Shown here: piece after piece, positions 1 to 11,370 of the stretch
Numbering within the stretch: position 1 is the stretch's first letter
How the letters are laid out: each line of letters begins with the position of its first letter
Assembly: GCA_003427395.1 (NCBI GenBank)
Contig: BFEA01000208.1
Span: forward strand, 1,293,331 to 1,357,330
Source: Chara braunii
Taxonomy: Eukaryota; Streptophyta; Charophyceae; Charales; Characeae
Length of the DNA stretch: 64,000 nucleotides
Direction: 5' to 3'
The notes under the pieces: model-generated
The model's input: only the letters and a program-made list of their open reading frames with translations
What the model was told of the DNA's origin: nothing
Databases searched by the model: none
Position numbers and translations under genes: made by a program

Positions 1-23
1 CTCTCTCTCTCTCTCTCTCTCTC
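1..23. repeat. (CT)n microsatellite at window edge
   Basis: The window opens inside a pure CT dinucleotide run that is cut by the window boundary, so its full length is unknown. Similar GA/CT runs recur near 40.8, 41.0, 47.0, 52.9 and 53.1 kb. Confidence 0.9.
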
Positions 24-26
24 ACG

Positions 27-65
27 AGAATGAATCTTCCTCTTTATCAAGGAAGATTCATTCTC
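27..65. repeat. Near-perfect hairpin, relic of the Harbinger-like MITE family
   Basis: The two arms AGAATGAATCTTCCT and AGGAAGATTCATTCT are exact reverse complements around an 8-nt loop. The arm sequence is the subterminal motif of the GGGCCTCGCTCCACTACTC family seen at 2.98, 17.3, 40.05 and 58.2 kb. Here the outer ends are missing, so this is a core remnant rather than a complete element. Confidence 0.7.
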
Positions 66-225
66 GTTGGAAAGATCTGATTTTGTTTTGTTTTGTTTTG
101 TTTTGTTTTTGCAGAATGTTGTATGTTTTTTTTTTGTTTTTTTGTTTTTTTTTTCCGTTGTGTCCTACTGATTGTTCAAGGCTCGGGAATAACAGGGCTA
201 CCGGTAGCCTGAGCCACGGGCCTTA

Positions 226-481
226 ACAATCCGTAGGTACTGGTGGCTTAAAACGCCATACCCCCTGGACTCAGGTACGTCCAGATGCATCCAGGGGTAC
301 AACGTTCTTAAGACGTTGTACCCCCTGGACTCCACATAAGTCTAGCTACATCCAGGGGGTAGGGCATCTTAAGAACGTTGTACCCTCGAAAGCTGAAAAT
401 TTTGACCTCGGTTGGGCCAGTTTAGTCGGGTTCAATTTTTCGTACCAAAAATAAAAATGTTCATTTTTTACGAAATCGTTG
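226..481. mobile_element. TTTCGTCAAA-family foldback MITE, left arm lost
   Basis: The right end (tgttcattttttacgaaatcg, roughly 460-478) matches the ends of the foldback elements at 22.7 and 23.7 kb. The interior holds several inverted and direct copies of a 'GTTGTACCCCCTGGACTC' type block, giving strong hairpins at 250-395. No matching left terminus is visible, so this copy looks 5'-truncated or rearranged. No coding capacity. Confidence 0.55.
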
Positions 482-745
482 TTATATGTCCTATTTGGGG
501 AGGAAGAAGGTAGTCGTTAAAAAGACGTTTTCGTTAATTAGTCTGTAACTTTGCGCACGAGCTGTGAGCATACTGTACAACAACCGAAGAAAGAAAATAT
601 GTTTGCAGGATAGGTCACTTTCCAAGTTAGCCTCGACTTTGAATTGTGTTATGCAGTGCGATGTGCGTGCTCATCAAGTGTTTCTCGATCAAGATTGCAT
701 CCTTGTGTATTTCAATTGCTTATCGGTATGTTCCTAGTTTTGCTA

Positions 746-850
746 CCGTCTTCACCCGAATAGAACGCCCGGTCATTATAGCTGTATTTGGCACAATTTT
801 CAGCCCAGATACAGCGATAATTGTTGGGCGTTCTATTCAGGGGAAACCGG
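746..850. mobile_element. TA-flanked MITE, CCGTCTTCCCCCGAA family
   Basis: The segment is an almost complete palindrome: GAATAGAACGCCC at 758-770 is matched by its exact reverse complement at 826-838, and weaker pairing extends outward (CCGTCTTCACCC against GGGGAAACCGG). TA lies directly outside both ends (744-745 and 851-852), consistent with a TA target-site duplication as made by Tc1/mariner or Stowaway-type elements. Its ends resemble those at 30.5, 49.8, 50.6 and 59.5 kb. It is too short to code for a transposase. Confidence 0.7.
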
Positions 851-859
851 TAGTCCTCT

Positions 860-1078
860 CATCATGTTAAACCACCAGTCCTAGTGCCCTAAAGCACTAG
901 TACAGGGCTACCTGGGCTGCGGGTCTGACACCTTGAATTTTGGATGTGTGAAACAAAAAAAAACGACCACCGATCCAATATATCAGTGGCAGGGCCAGCG
1001 TTTGACGTTTCGGCCTCCGAGTCCTTTTCTTGTGGCAACAAGTTATAGACTGCAGGGCTGGGGCCGTGTACTAGCGGT
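860..1078. other. No gene recognised
   Basis: Short spacer of mixed composition. The phrase 'acagggctacc' occurs both here (about 902) and near 195 in the window, suggesting a shared small repeat, but no boundaries could be set. Confidence 0.4.
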
Positions 1079-1079
1079 T

Positions 1080-1425
1080 TAAATCACCATTCCCACCCCT
1101 GCCCCGCAGAGAGTGCAAACGGGTAACAGTTGCCCGTACCCGGCCGTACCCAACTGTAACCACCAAGTTACGGGTGGGTATAAGTATCCCTTCCGAAGGG
1201 GGAGTTGGGTATGGGCAGGCACAAACAAAAGGTGGTGGTTGTTAGGACAGACACAATTGCCCTTTTTGGAGATCATGGGTGGGTAGGGGCAGGTAGCAGT
1301 AGGGGTAAAAAAAAAAAACGGGTATGGGCGGCTAAAAAAAAAAATAGATGGGTATGGGCAGGTACGGGTGGCCCAAAAAAAAAAGGGGTGGGTACGAGGT
1401 TCCCATCGGGTAACCCGATGCGAGT
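1080..1425. repeat. Degenerate G-rich GGGTA(C/T)GGG repeat with A-runs
   Basis: The plus strand carries many GGGTATGGGC, GGTACGGGTGG and GGGTGGGTA variants interrupted by A-runs of 10-12 nt (around 1308, 1334, 1375). The left edge (1083-1160) has the complementary C-rich form, so the block is partly self-complementary. Several runs of three or more G in close spacing could form G-quadruplexes. The small ORFs here are by-products of the composition. Confidence 0.7.
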
Positions 1426-1634
1426 CTTGTAGCTTTGAAAGCTTTGTATTTTTGTGCAAGTGTGACGCTTTTCTCATATTCCAAATTTCTCGCTTTCCAT
1501 GAAGCAAACGTTTTTTCTCGTAAGGGTGAATTTTATATCTCTTCATTTTTTAAGTTTTGTTTTCTAATTTCAGACTATTTTCATATGTGTGTAACCCTGT
1601 GTATATAATAATTTATGTGTGTGTTGTGGGTGTG

Positions 1635-1701
<67 letters not shown>
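1635..1701. repeat. (GT)n microsatellite
   Basis: About 65 bases of GT dinucleotide with one or two interruptions at the left edge. It generates artificial Cys-Val and Thr-His ORFs in both strands, which should not be annotated as genes. Confidence 0.95.
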
Positions 1702-1703
<2 letters not shown>

Positions 1704-1924
1704 TGTACTTGTGTGCGACAAACCGAGGGTGGTTGCATTTACAGATGCTATACAGGTTGCATAGGCTGCTATAGCACCAGATGCGTCCATAGCTACATCA
1801 GAGTGACCAGATGTAACAACTGTTGTTGTTGCGGCAGTAGCTGCAGCAACTGCCACATCTCGGAAACAATAAAACAACATAATAATATTAATAAAATAAT
1901 AAAGATTGCCACGTCAATCCTGTA

Positions 1925-2400
1925 ACGTCTAGGGGGTTGGGGACAGTTGGGGGCAGTTAAGGACAACTAAAGTCGTTAGGGGCTGTTAAAAAAAAAAAAA
2001 AGTTAGGCGTGGTTAGGGACAGTAAGGGGCGGTTAGGGACAGTTAGGGCCGGTTGTGGGCGGTTACGGGAGGGTGGGTGATGAGCACGGGTGGTTACGGG
2101 TGGGTGCATCCAATTATGGGTAGGTACGGGTGGGTACAGGTAAAGAAAAAATGTGTAGGGTAGGATATGGGCGGTCAACAAACGGCTTGGGTTCAGGTGG
2201 CCATGGATGCTTTTGACAAACATTGTTCATGGGTGGGTATGGCCAGGTACATGTTGAAGAGGTTTAGGTAGGGTAGGTCTGGGTATACTTTTTTTTTTTT
2301 TTAGCAGGTGGAGATGGGTAAAGGTCTCGTAGGGCAAGTATACGGTGGGTATGGGTGGTTGGCTTTCAAAGAGGGTGTGGTTAGGTCAGGTACAGGTATT
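1925..2400. repeat. Second degenerate G-rich GGTTAGGG/GGGTAGG island
   Basis: Repeated GGTTAGGGRCAGTTAGG-like units (1930-2060) grade into GGGTGGGTACGGG-like units (2060-2400), again with A or T runs (1986-2000, 2288-2301). It resembles the 1.1-1.4 kb block and the opposite-strand block at 10.56-10.85 kb. The GGTTAGGG units look telomere-like, but they are too irregular to be a telomere. Confidence 0.65.
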
Positions 2401-2619
2401 CCTTAAAATACCAGTTGCAAACTCTGTCGTCCATTTTCAAAACTAGGAGCTGTAAATGCACCATGGTTTTGAAGGGCAGGGGGGGATGCACTCGACACAG
2501 CATGGGAGGTCTGCACAGTGGGCGCCAAACTGACCTTTGTCGTCTCTTTTCATGTCGCATGAGATTTTGCGCTCAAAAGGGCAAAAAATAACAAATTGGA
2601 AAGAGAAAAAGGAAAGGGA

Positions 2620-2865
2620 AAATTTGTGTCGCACCTCTGAAAGTTGAATTTATTTGCATCTCACCCCTCTGATGGCCAACTTACCCTGTCGCGCCCCTCT
2701 GACAACGATTCAAGTTTGCAATAAACCCCTGGCATCAGCTGGGCCTGGAATATGTTGGTTATGCCCCTACTGGTACTGACTCCAACTTTTTAGTTTCGTC
2801 ATGCCCCTACCGGTACCACGCATCTTTTCAGTACGCCCTTGTAAACTCTTAGGCACACGTTGCCA
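2620..2865. repeat. Degenerate tandem 'cgcccctctga / tgcccctac-ggtac' units
   Basis: Units of roughly 55-65 nt carrying CRCCCCTCTGA or ATGCCCCTACYGGTACC recur at 2630, 2665, 2695, 2765 and 2810. The 'cccctaccggtacc' phrase with a following CAACTTT is similar to the reverse complement of the interior of the MITE at 60.46-60.85 kb, so this may be a decayed relative of that element. Confidence 0.45.
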
Positions 2866-2982
2866 TTACCCTGGGCCTGGAAAGGTAGCTTCCTTCCCCT
2901 CCTCCTCCCTCCCCTCCTCCTCGTGCTCGTCTTCCCGCGGCTCCTCCAGCTCCTCCTCTTGAGACTCCTCCCTTCCACTGGA

Positions 2983-3475
2983 CTTCGCACCACTATAACC
3001 AAATGTGGAAAATGAGCATGAACCTTCTGCTAGAGCATAGGAAGATATACACCATATTTCTGCCGCCTCCTCCCACTCGTATTCCCCTTCCTCGTCACAC
3101 TCCTCCTGGCACTCCAATGATGATCCGGATCCGTCGGAGTGGCAGGACGAGGAGCGCGATGAGGAAGGGGAAGACTAGCGGGAGGAGGAGGAGGAATGCT
3201 AGGAGGGGGAGATATGGCCATGTATTTCCTCCTCTTGTTCCTCCTCCCCCCGCTCTCTCCTTCCTCATTGTGCACCTCCTCCTCGCTCTTGTCTTCCACC
3301 TCCTCATCGCGCTCCTCCTTCTGCCATTCCAACAGACCCGGATGGGAGTGGCCGGAGGAGGAGTGCGATGGAGGGGGGGAAGACGAACGGGAGGAGAGGA
3401 AACATGCTTGTGAATCTTTCCATGTTCTAGTGGAAGATTCATTCTCTTTTTGAGCATTTGGTTAGTAGTGAAGCC
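2983..3475. mobile_element. Harbinger-like MITE with polypurine/polypyrimidine core
   Basis: Terminal inverted repeats of about 75 nt bound the element: the left arm (from 2983, with AACCAAATGTGGAAAATGAG and CTTCTGCTAGAGCATAGGAAG) pairs with the right arm (3400-3475, with CTTTCCATGTTCTAGTGGAAG). Between them the strand alternates CCT-rich and GGA-rich blocks, which fold back again on each other. It belongs to the family with GGGCCTCGCTCCACTACTC-like ends, although here the outermost bases are decayed. All overlapping ORFs are Glu/Arg or Pro/Leu-rich composition artefacts. Confidence 0.7.
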
Positions 3476-3695
3476 AAGTCCAATGAAAGGGAGGAGCGCC
3501 AGGAGGTTAGTAGTGAAGCCAAATCCAATGAACGGGAGGAGCGCCGGGAGGAGTTGGAGGAAGGGCAAGATGAGGGAAAGAGGAGGAGGGAAAGGAGGTG
3601 GAGAGGGAGGACGACGAACAGGAGGATAGCGCGATGAGGAGGGGGAAAACCACGAGCCGGAGGAGGCGGCGGCGAGGTCATGAGAGAAAGATGAT
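3462..3695. repeat. 45-bp tandem duplication and GGA-rich tract
   Basis: A unit beginning TTAGTAGTGAAGCC and ending GGAGGAGCGCC is duplicated at about 3462-3506 and 3507-3551 with three or four differences. GGA/GAGG-rich purine sequence then continues to about 3680. It adjoins the right end of the preceding MITE and may derive from its terminus. Confidence 0.6.
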
Positions 3696-4090
3696 CCCCC
3701 TCATGAGGGCATATCGCGCACAGACCGGTGAAACGGGACCGGCGGTCGAGTAAGGGGCACCGTGGAAAGTTGCACCCATTGATGACCGGGGCATGCAGAA
3801 AACTTTTGAGACCCCAGGGGCACGACAGGGTAAGGCGGCCATCGGAGGGGAGCGGCGCAAAGCAAATGAATGGAACTTTGAGGGGCGCACCACAAATTTT
3901 CCCAAAAAGAAAAGACAGAATGTCACAGATGTTGCGAACAGATTCAAAAAAACTGAAAAAACTGGAGACAAAACCGCCAGGGCACATTGTTAGAGGGCCT
4001 GAATAGTGGCCCTCTGAGAAGCTAGCCCTTTTATGCTTGCTTATGGATTTTCTTCATGAGTTTTCTTTTTCTCTCTTTACTCTTAGCTTA
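3696..4090. other. No gene recognised
   Basis: Mixed-composition sequence with several overlapping short ORFs on both strands (up to 92 codons on the plus strand) that show no recognisable motif. I see no promoter, splice or homology support. Confidence 0.35.
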
Positions 4091-4095
4091 GAAAA

Positions 4096-4370
4096 ACAAG
4101 TTCACCTTTCACCAGCTATGCACCACTACCCCTAATGATATATAGGGGAGCCCTTCACCTTTCACTAGCTACGCACCTCTATCCCTAGTGCTATACAGGG
4201 GAGCCCTTCACCTTTCACTAGCTACGCGCCACTACCCCTAATGTTATACAGGGGAGCCCCTCACCTTTCACTAGCTACGCACCACTACCCCTAGTGCTAC
4301 ACAGGGGAGCCCTACCCCTTTCACTAGCTACGCACCACCACTGCTAATGCTATACAGGGGAGCCCTGCAA
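4096..4370. repeat. About 58-bp tandem repeat, five copies
   Basis: Units of the form 'cacctttcactagctacgc'...'ctacacaggggagccc' recur at about 4105, 4155, 4209, 4262 and 4317 with a few substitutions each. A related single unit ('cgcaccactacccctatt') reappears at 4483 within the next array. Non-coding. Confidence 0.8.
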
Positions 4371-4640
4371 GCATAGCTACCTGTCAATGAAGGTTGCATG
4401 TCGACCCCTGCCCTAACACCAGTAGTCAGCGGGTAAGGTGGGGCGGCCGGTGGGGGTCCGACTAACCTAGTGGCTGCACCTGCGCACCACTACCCCTATT
4501 GCTATACAGGGGATCCGTGGAAGCATAGCTACCTGTCAATGAAGGTTGCATCTCGACCCCTGCACTAACAGCAGTAGTCACAGGGTAGGGTGGGGCCGCC
4601 GGTGGGGGTCCAGCTAATCTAGTGATTGCGCCTCCTTTTT
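4366..4640. repeat. About 142-bp direct repeat, two copies
   Basis: The block starting 'gcaagcatagctacctgtc' at 4367 is repeated from about 4512. Both copies end with 'cggccggtgggggtccg' or 'ccgccggtgggggtcca' and 'ctaacctagtg' or 'ctaatctagtg'. It bridges the 58-bp array and the 225-bp array, suggesting stepwise local duplication. Confidence 0.75.
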
Positions 4641-5268
4641 TTTTCTTCTTCCACAAGTTCCCCGACCCCCCGTCGAATATCAGCAGTGTCTAGGGCCAAC
4701 ACTCGCCAACTCACCATGCGCAACACAGTCAAACACACGCTGACGACCGTGTCAGCCAAAGACTCTACTAATACCGACTAGGGGGAGCAAGCTGATTACC
4801 TCAGCTGGTTTGCACCAAGCTTGGCCCATGGGGTCGGGCTAACCTAGTGCCTGCGCCTCCTTTTTTTCCTTCTTCCCCAAGTTCCCCAACCCCCCGTCAA
4901 ATAGCAGCAGTGTCTAGGGCCAACACTCGCCAACTCACCATGCACAACACACTCAAACACACGCTGACAGCCGTGTCGGTCAAAGACTCTACTAATACCG
5001 ACTAGGGGGAGCAAGCTGATTACCTCAGCTGGCTTGCACCAAGCTTGGCCCATGGGGTCCGGCTAACCTAGTGGCTGCGCCTCCTTTTTTTTCTTCTTCC
5101 CCAAGTTTTCCACCCCCCCGTCAAATATCAACAGTGTCTAGGGCCAACACTCACAAACTCACCATGCTCAACACGCACGCTGACAGTTGTGTCGGCCAAA
5201 GACTCTACTAATACCGACTAGGTGGAGCAAGCTGATTACCTCAGCTGGTTTGTACCAAGCTTGCCCTA
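4607..5268. repeat. 225-bp tandem repeat, three copies
   Basis: Three highly similar units each contain a T-run with cttcttcc, then 'cagtgtctagggccaacac', 'aaagactctactaatacc' and 'gattacctcagctgg', and end with 'ccaagcttg'. The unit ends are near 4833, 5058 and 5268. The units differ by scattered substitutions and a small deletion in the third copy. No conserved reading frame is maintained. Confidence 0.85.
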
Positions 5269-5334
5269 GGTGGTTATATTTTACGAGATTCTAACCAAAA
5301 GTTGAAAATAATGAGAAAGGAAAAAGAGAAGGGG

Positions 5335-5626
5335 TAACTAGGGCGCCGCCACGATTTCGGTTTCAAATCCACTCCAGGCATCTCTCGAATACAACACATC
5401 CCTACCCGACCCCAAAGCTAGGTTGTATACATTCACGATTTTCCTCGCGTTGGCACAACATTCGCGAAATCGTGACTGAAGCGCATTTTCAAACTGAAAC
5501 CATGACTGCGCCCTAGACCCCAAATCTAGGTTGTATACATTCAAGATTTTCCTCGCTTTGGCACAATATTCGCAAAATCATGACTGCAGCGCATTTTCAA
5601 ACTGAAACCATGACTGCACCCTAGTT
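5335..5626. mobile_element. AACTAGGGCGC-ended MITE
   Basis: The left end AACTAGGGCGCCGCCACGAT pairs with the right end ATGACTGCACCCTAGTT (5610-5626). The interior contains a direct duplication of about 108 bp built on 'ctaggttgtatacattca' and 'gcattttcaaactgaaacc'. A second member at 47603-47838 has the same ends and the same type of interior duplication. No transposase coding. Confidence 0.65.
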
Positions 5627-5639
5627 TTCCCAAAAGAGA

Positions 5640-8600
5640 AAGAGGGAGGTTAACATCCAAATTGATGGTTTTTTTTTAAGTCATCGGTACACAGTACGGT
5701 ATTTGACAAAAAAAACACAATCATGTGTGATGTATGGATGGAAGGATAAACAGATGGAAAAATGGATGTATCGATATATGGATGGAGGTACAAATGAATG
5801 CTCTGATGAAGTGATGGATTGTATCGAGTCAGATAGCATCGTATTCGATTGGACAAAATCGAATTCCATTGAGTCAAATTCGGTTGGAATTGATTATGGT
5901 GGAGTGAGTAGGGTTGGATTGGATTGGGTTACATTAGATTATGTTTTATTGCAAGGAGTTCATTTGGAAAGGGTAACCTCGAAATGTTTCAGTTAGATTG
6001 GTTGGTTTTTAATTTATGGATTAATGAATGTATTAAGATTGATTGTGTCAGCTTAGGTTCGGTTAGAAACATTTGAAAACATGTTTGATCAAGGTTTTTT
6101 TCTATCGAGGATGCATAAGATTAGGATTTATTAGCAAAAAGGTTATAAAACCGCTATAGTAAATTCAATAAAGTATTTTAAATTTATAAAATAAAAAAAA
6201 TATACGTTAAGCAAGGGTGGTAGTATGAAAATATCTAGGAATTGTGAAAAATTAAGTAAAGAGAGTTTGAACTGTCAACTAAAACAAAAAAACAAAAACA
6301 ACAATACCAAAACTTTATGGATTTATTTGTGGTATTGTTGTTTTTTACGTTCACTTTTGTTACTACTTCATAAAATTCAACACGTTGGGTTTCTCCCATC
6401 TCTCTCGTGAGTTGGAACTAGACTATTCAACATAGTCGTTTTTTTCAATTATTAAGCTATTCAACTACTATGAATTAAAAGTGAGTGTGAAAGGAATGTG
6501 AAAAGAGACGGGTAATTGCGAACAAGGAGAGTAAAGTGAGCTGGAACATGAATATTTTGCATGATGTTATCAGGATAAGGCGTTGTTAACTGTGGCTCCA
6601 GTTCTAAGATTGCCGGAAAATTTACGAGTGATGAGCATCTAAATAGCAAGGGCTTAAAAGTCTTATACAGAAGTTTCGTACAAGGTTTATGGTTCAGAGC
6701 TATGCAAGTGTGAATATCAATGACAGTTTTGCTTACGCTTCATTGTCCCCAGTTGCAAATAAATTATTTTAACTTTCGTATGTTTTATTCTTCCCAAGTG
6801 CAAATAAATTATTCAAACTTCTGTTAATTCTCCCGAGGCTTGATAATTATTACTGGAATTATTTTTTTTAGAGTCTTAAGTGATTTTCGTGAAAGCGAGA
6901 AGCTGGTTAACTGATCATAAAGTGCATCAACATAAGAATATGTGCATCTTGATTCTCAACCCTTCACTTAAATATCGAATTTAGTTTTTCATCAAATATT
7001 TTAAAGCGCATCCAGTACACCAAGTGTCATCCAGTTTAAGTGTTAATTTTTGCAAACGACATTGGAAGCATTGAGTTCAATAAGGGTCTTTGTTCCCAGA
7101 TTTCGTTGTTACGGGTTTCTTCGTCTTCGCTTGTTTGAGCTTTATTAAAAAATAGTTTTTTATTATTACTTATTTAGGCATCTTCTAAAATAGTTCTAAC
7201 TATTTTATGTTCAAACAATATTTGAAAAAATTATATTTGCCTTCACTTTGGGTATATTTTTAAGTAGTCCTAATTTCTCTTTATACTTGGTATGAAAGCA
7301 CTATTTCTTCGAGAAATTTGTGTTCAATCAAAAACGGTTTCGGTTTCTTTTGTTTAGAGTTTGGATCGAGAAAGATTACTGATTCGTTATTTCTTTGTCC
7401 ACATTTAAAGCATTTCTTGATCACTTTTTTTTAGAGCAGTCACAAAACAGTCTTCTAGTACACTCCTCTTAGGTCCATATTGAAAATTTACCTTGTTGTT
7501 CCTAATGAGGACAGTGTGAAAATTCCTTTTGGATGGATCTTTTGACATACGTTCTGAAAACTTGTTTGATTCGCTCCTTTAATGTTTTCTTTGAAATTCT
7601 TTCAACTGTGAACTTTCAACATCCAGCGTAAAATTTCTTCTAGTTTTTTATTTTGGTATGTAGATTGATAACTTTTTCCGTGTATTATTTTGGCTTGTAG
7701 GCGGAATACTTGCATGGTTCGTTCTTTAGGTGTATAATATGAAAATTGTTCTTGCATATTGTTTTGGTTAACAGTATGAAAATGTTTCTGGTTCGTTCTT
7801 GATAAACTTCGCTACATCATGCTTTTGGTCTGTATCCAAATTTTCTTGTTTGTTCTTTTGAGTCTCAATTCAAAAGTTTTTTGAGTCCGCTAATCTGCAA
7901 TTTAACTGAAATATTTCTTTATTGGATGATCTGCTTCTTAGTTAACGATTGTTTTTGGAAGGTTCCTTTGTTTATGGTCCGTTCACTAGCCGACTCATCT
8001 AACTCATTTCGCTCAGAACCCCACGAGCTCAACTCGAAAGCGCCTTAAAAAGCCTTGTCTTGCACACAGTTTGAGGTAATTATGTATTTCTCGTCTGCTT
8101 CGAAGGTAGTTTAGTTGTGGGTATCATTTAACGGTCATAGCTCTTGAACATTGGCATGCTTGACATATCAAATTTTGCCTGATCAAGCAAGGTCTAAAAG
8201 AAAATGAAAAATTCGACCGTTGTGATCAATCTTCGCCGGGAGGTTTGACATCGTCAAGCATAATCGGGTTGGAGCTCATCGTCGATGGAAGCGAGTCTTT
8301 CATGCTCGTGATAGATTAGTCCATGCCTAAAAAAAATGACCACTATCAAAGTTTGTTCTCATGTTACGTCACATACAAAATATGATACTTCTATGTTGTT
8401 CATTTAACTAAAGAGAACTGTTTATTGTTAACGTTTGTTTTCCATCTGGTTATGATATTTTTTTAAAGGTAATTACCCCTTCATTTTACGGCTGGATATA
8501 AGTTGTTTTCTGGGAGCATGTTGACTGTTCATTTTGGATTTGATTAAGAGAATTGCTTCAGAGATCGTTGTTCTCGCCACTTGGACGTTGGTCTCAAACT

Positions 8601-10555
8601 GCTCCTGGTTAGATCGCCTAAACCTCAGTCTAAATGGTTTCCCGAACTTTCTGATAGGAATTGTATATAAGACGATATTATGATTCGATTAATTTGCGTT
8701 TGGGTGGGGCTAAATCTAGGGTGTCTGTTTAAATCCCTTCTATAACATGATAAGGATCTTTTATCTTATGTTCCTTTCTAGATGATCGTTATAATGATTA
8801 ATTTCGCATTTATTCTGAAAAGGTTGCCGCTTTGTACGGGAGATTCCTGACTAAATCACTACTCTCGCACTTTTCACTCTCAATGGTAATGGCAGGTCAC
8901 AATTATCACGTATAGAGAGATTCAAAATCAGGCTCTGCCAAATTGATAAGAATCACACTTAAAACTTTCTAACCATTAGGATCGTCACTTTAATAAGTTT
9001 GCAACAATAATGTGGGCGACTGTTTTTAGAAACTTTAAAAAACAAGGAGCAATTCCAATTTTTATTTTCGTAACGGTGCTTAACTTAAGTCAACACTCTG
9101 TTACCTGATTATCATCCGTGAGGCTTATTAAATATTTTTGTTGCTTCGTTTTGAATATATTGATTATCTAGACCCCTTAGAGTCACTTTTTCAATTGACC
9201 GTACCATTTCTAACTGGCGTAGTATCCATTAAGTTCAGTATTGACATTAGTTGGATGGTGATTCCGGGTTACGGTGTGGGTACAAGAGGAATCTAACATT
9301 GTTGAGCTTGTTAATTTCATTTTCCCAAAGTCTCGTGAGAACAAGGAGTTTATCGGGATATTGTATATCAATCATTTTGGGGTCAGTTTGTTTGCAATAC
9401 CATGTTGACATCAACAAATTCCTTGCTCGGAACAAGTAAGCTTGTTGACTCTTATTTTTCGTTTCACTACTGAGATCCTAATGCACCTTGTTGGAACTTG
9501 TATGGCTATATCTATGTTAAAGTCGTCAATCATTCCATAAAACGTAAAATTTACGCGGAACTTTTCTTGATGTCAACAGACCAATAGCACAAAGAGACAT
9601 AAAAATGAATTCTGATATTTGTGTAATGACAACCAATGCGACTAGAAGACGAACTTTGGTTGTGCAAAAGGGCAAATAGGTGATACATTGGTTAGGCATA
9701 TAGGGGGTACGACATTGTTTTTGAACGGGGACTAGCATTCAAGTAACGTTTTTGTTATTGTTGTTGTTGTATTTTATAATGTTGACCTTAAATTTAGGGG
9801 TATCTCAATTGGCCTATTACCAGGGTTTAATTTTTATGACTTGCTCGACCCTGGATCTCATTAAAAAGGTATAATTGTAGCTGGCGTGTTGCAGCGTGGA
9901 GTGTAGATTGTGTCTTCTATCCACGAATCCCTAAATATACCTGTTAGTTTATCTTGCTCTAGAATACCAATGAAATTCCCGACTTTTTTATCAAGTACCG
10001 GAAGGGGTATGGAGCAATGTAGAGCAGGGACTGTTTGATCGAAGAAGCGTTTTGCCTTATTATCTCAAAGGGTATAGGAGAAGGAGCCCCGTTGGCGAGA
10101 AGTCGAGCTTCCTCGACAATCGGAGGAGAAATGAAATCACCATGGGAGTCGAAGTCACGTAAAGGACGATATACTTACTACCGATCTCTATACGGATACT
10201 CACCCAAAAGAGTCAACGCAGGTGCCACAACAAAACAATCAACCTATTTTATTTATTTATGCGCTCGTCCACGCGTTCCCCACGATGCGGGGTTGGGGTT
10301 ATTGTCGTATTGGTCGCCTTACCTGACGGTTTGTTGCCTTTGATTCGAAACATCTAAATCTATATGATATGGAAATTGAATTTGTTAAGCTTCATATAAC
10401 AAAACAGCCTTCAATGTTTGATTATTAACTTCTAAATGATATGGGATAGGGACGATAGTTATGGTCAAGGTCAGTAGAAGGACGAGTGAGATAGTCCAAG
10501 CCATGTATGTATTTAGTAAGGCAATCCTGAGAAGCATGAGGATGCTCAAGCAGAG
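5640..10555. other. AT-rich gene-poor stretch
   Basis: I recognise no gene here. 5700-5990 contains GGATGG and GATTGGATT-rich low-complexity sequence. 7250-7990 contains faint, highly diverged repeats of a 'tatgaaaattttcttgtttgttctttt' type phrase with a period near 85 nt. 9240-9440 is open on both strands for about 62 codons but has no recognisable motif. Around 10000-10210 a minus-strand frame of about 65 codons reads smoothly but could not be linked to any family. Confidence 0.45.
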
Positions 10556-10855
10556 ATGAGCAACGGGTACCCAGACCCACACCCACATGCACCCACCCCA
10601 CCCACGAGGCATTGGGTCAGGTGTGGGCCTTGATAAGCTGGCATGGGTGAGATGAGGGTGGGTCTAGGAGAGCCAGCCTGGGTGGGTGACGGACGGGTCA
10701 ATGTTAGGCTTGGGTCACCCGAATGGGTGGATGACCCGCGGGTGAGCACTAGGCCTGGGTCACCCGACCCACAGACCCAAGACAACCCATAAGAAGTTAA
10801 GACCCCTCCCCCTTGGCCCCACCCCCCGGCCCCCACCCCCTGCATACATATTTCC
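10556..10855. repeat. C-rich island, opposite strand form of the GGGTA repeats
   Basis: Multiple CACCCACC, GGGTGGGTC, CACCCGACCC and ACCCACAGACCC units make this region similar in composition to the islands at 1.1-1.4 and 1.9-2.4 kb. Both strands carry clustered G-runs. The glycine- and proline-rich ORFs crossing it reflect this composition. Confidence 0.6.
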
Positions 10856-10859
10856 AAGT

Positions 10860-11370
10860 TGCGGTCGATCTGTGGACTTCAAAAGTTGGAGGCCCTGGAA
10901 ACCTAAAGTCTCTACCCTAGCCCGCTGGAAAAAAAACAGTTGTCGTCCTCGAAAAAGAAAGAGTCGCGCCAATGGCAAATCGAACTTCGGGATCCTCCTT
11001 GAAAAAATGTGTCACTCTCTACCGGTGGCAGCTGGACCACGGCCCAAACAACGGGCTGTTCGCTCCCATTAAAACAACGGGGATCGAACCTAACCACAAC
11101 AAGTGGCAAGGTTCGCTCCCCAATTTCAAACCTGTGGAGCGCTTTAAATTTTCGCGCCGTCATCCCAAAGACAACCGAAAGCAGACATGCTTTGAATTTC
11201 CGCGTCGTCATCCAAGAATGTTGTTGTAATGTGTGTAAATGTTTTGGTTGGTTTGTGGGAGGTCAAGGTCGTTCAGGTATTGATCAATAAGTGGTAGTAC
11301 TGCTCAGCGGTTGCGTACACCTCCTCGACCGTCAAGAAGCTTTATCTCCACAGCCCCCACTGGTACTCAG
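10860..11370. other. No gene recognised
   Basis: Mixed sequence with overlapping short ORFs in several frames. A 'ttaaattttcgcgccgtcat' phrase near 11145 and a 'tttgaatttccgcgtcgtcat' phrase near 11190 form a diverged local direct repeat. No promoter or protein motif was recognised. Confidence 0.35.

Noticed and set aside
1557-1925. ORF with a Cys-Val run
   Set aside because: Produced by the (GT)n microsatellite.
1930-2060. GGTTAGGG units as a telomere
   Set aside because: Too irregular and flanked by non-telomeric sequence on both sides.
2866-3987. Several long Glu/Arg- or Pro/Leu-rich ORFs
   Set aside because: They are translations of polypurine/polypyrimidine tracts within a foldback MITE and its flank, open in several frames at once.
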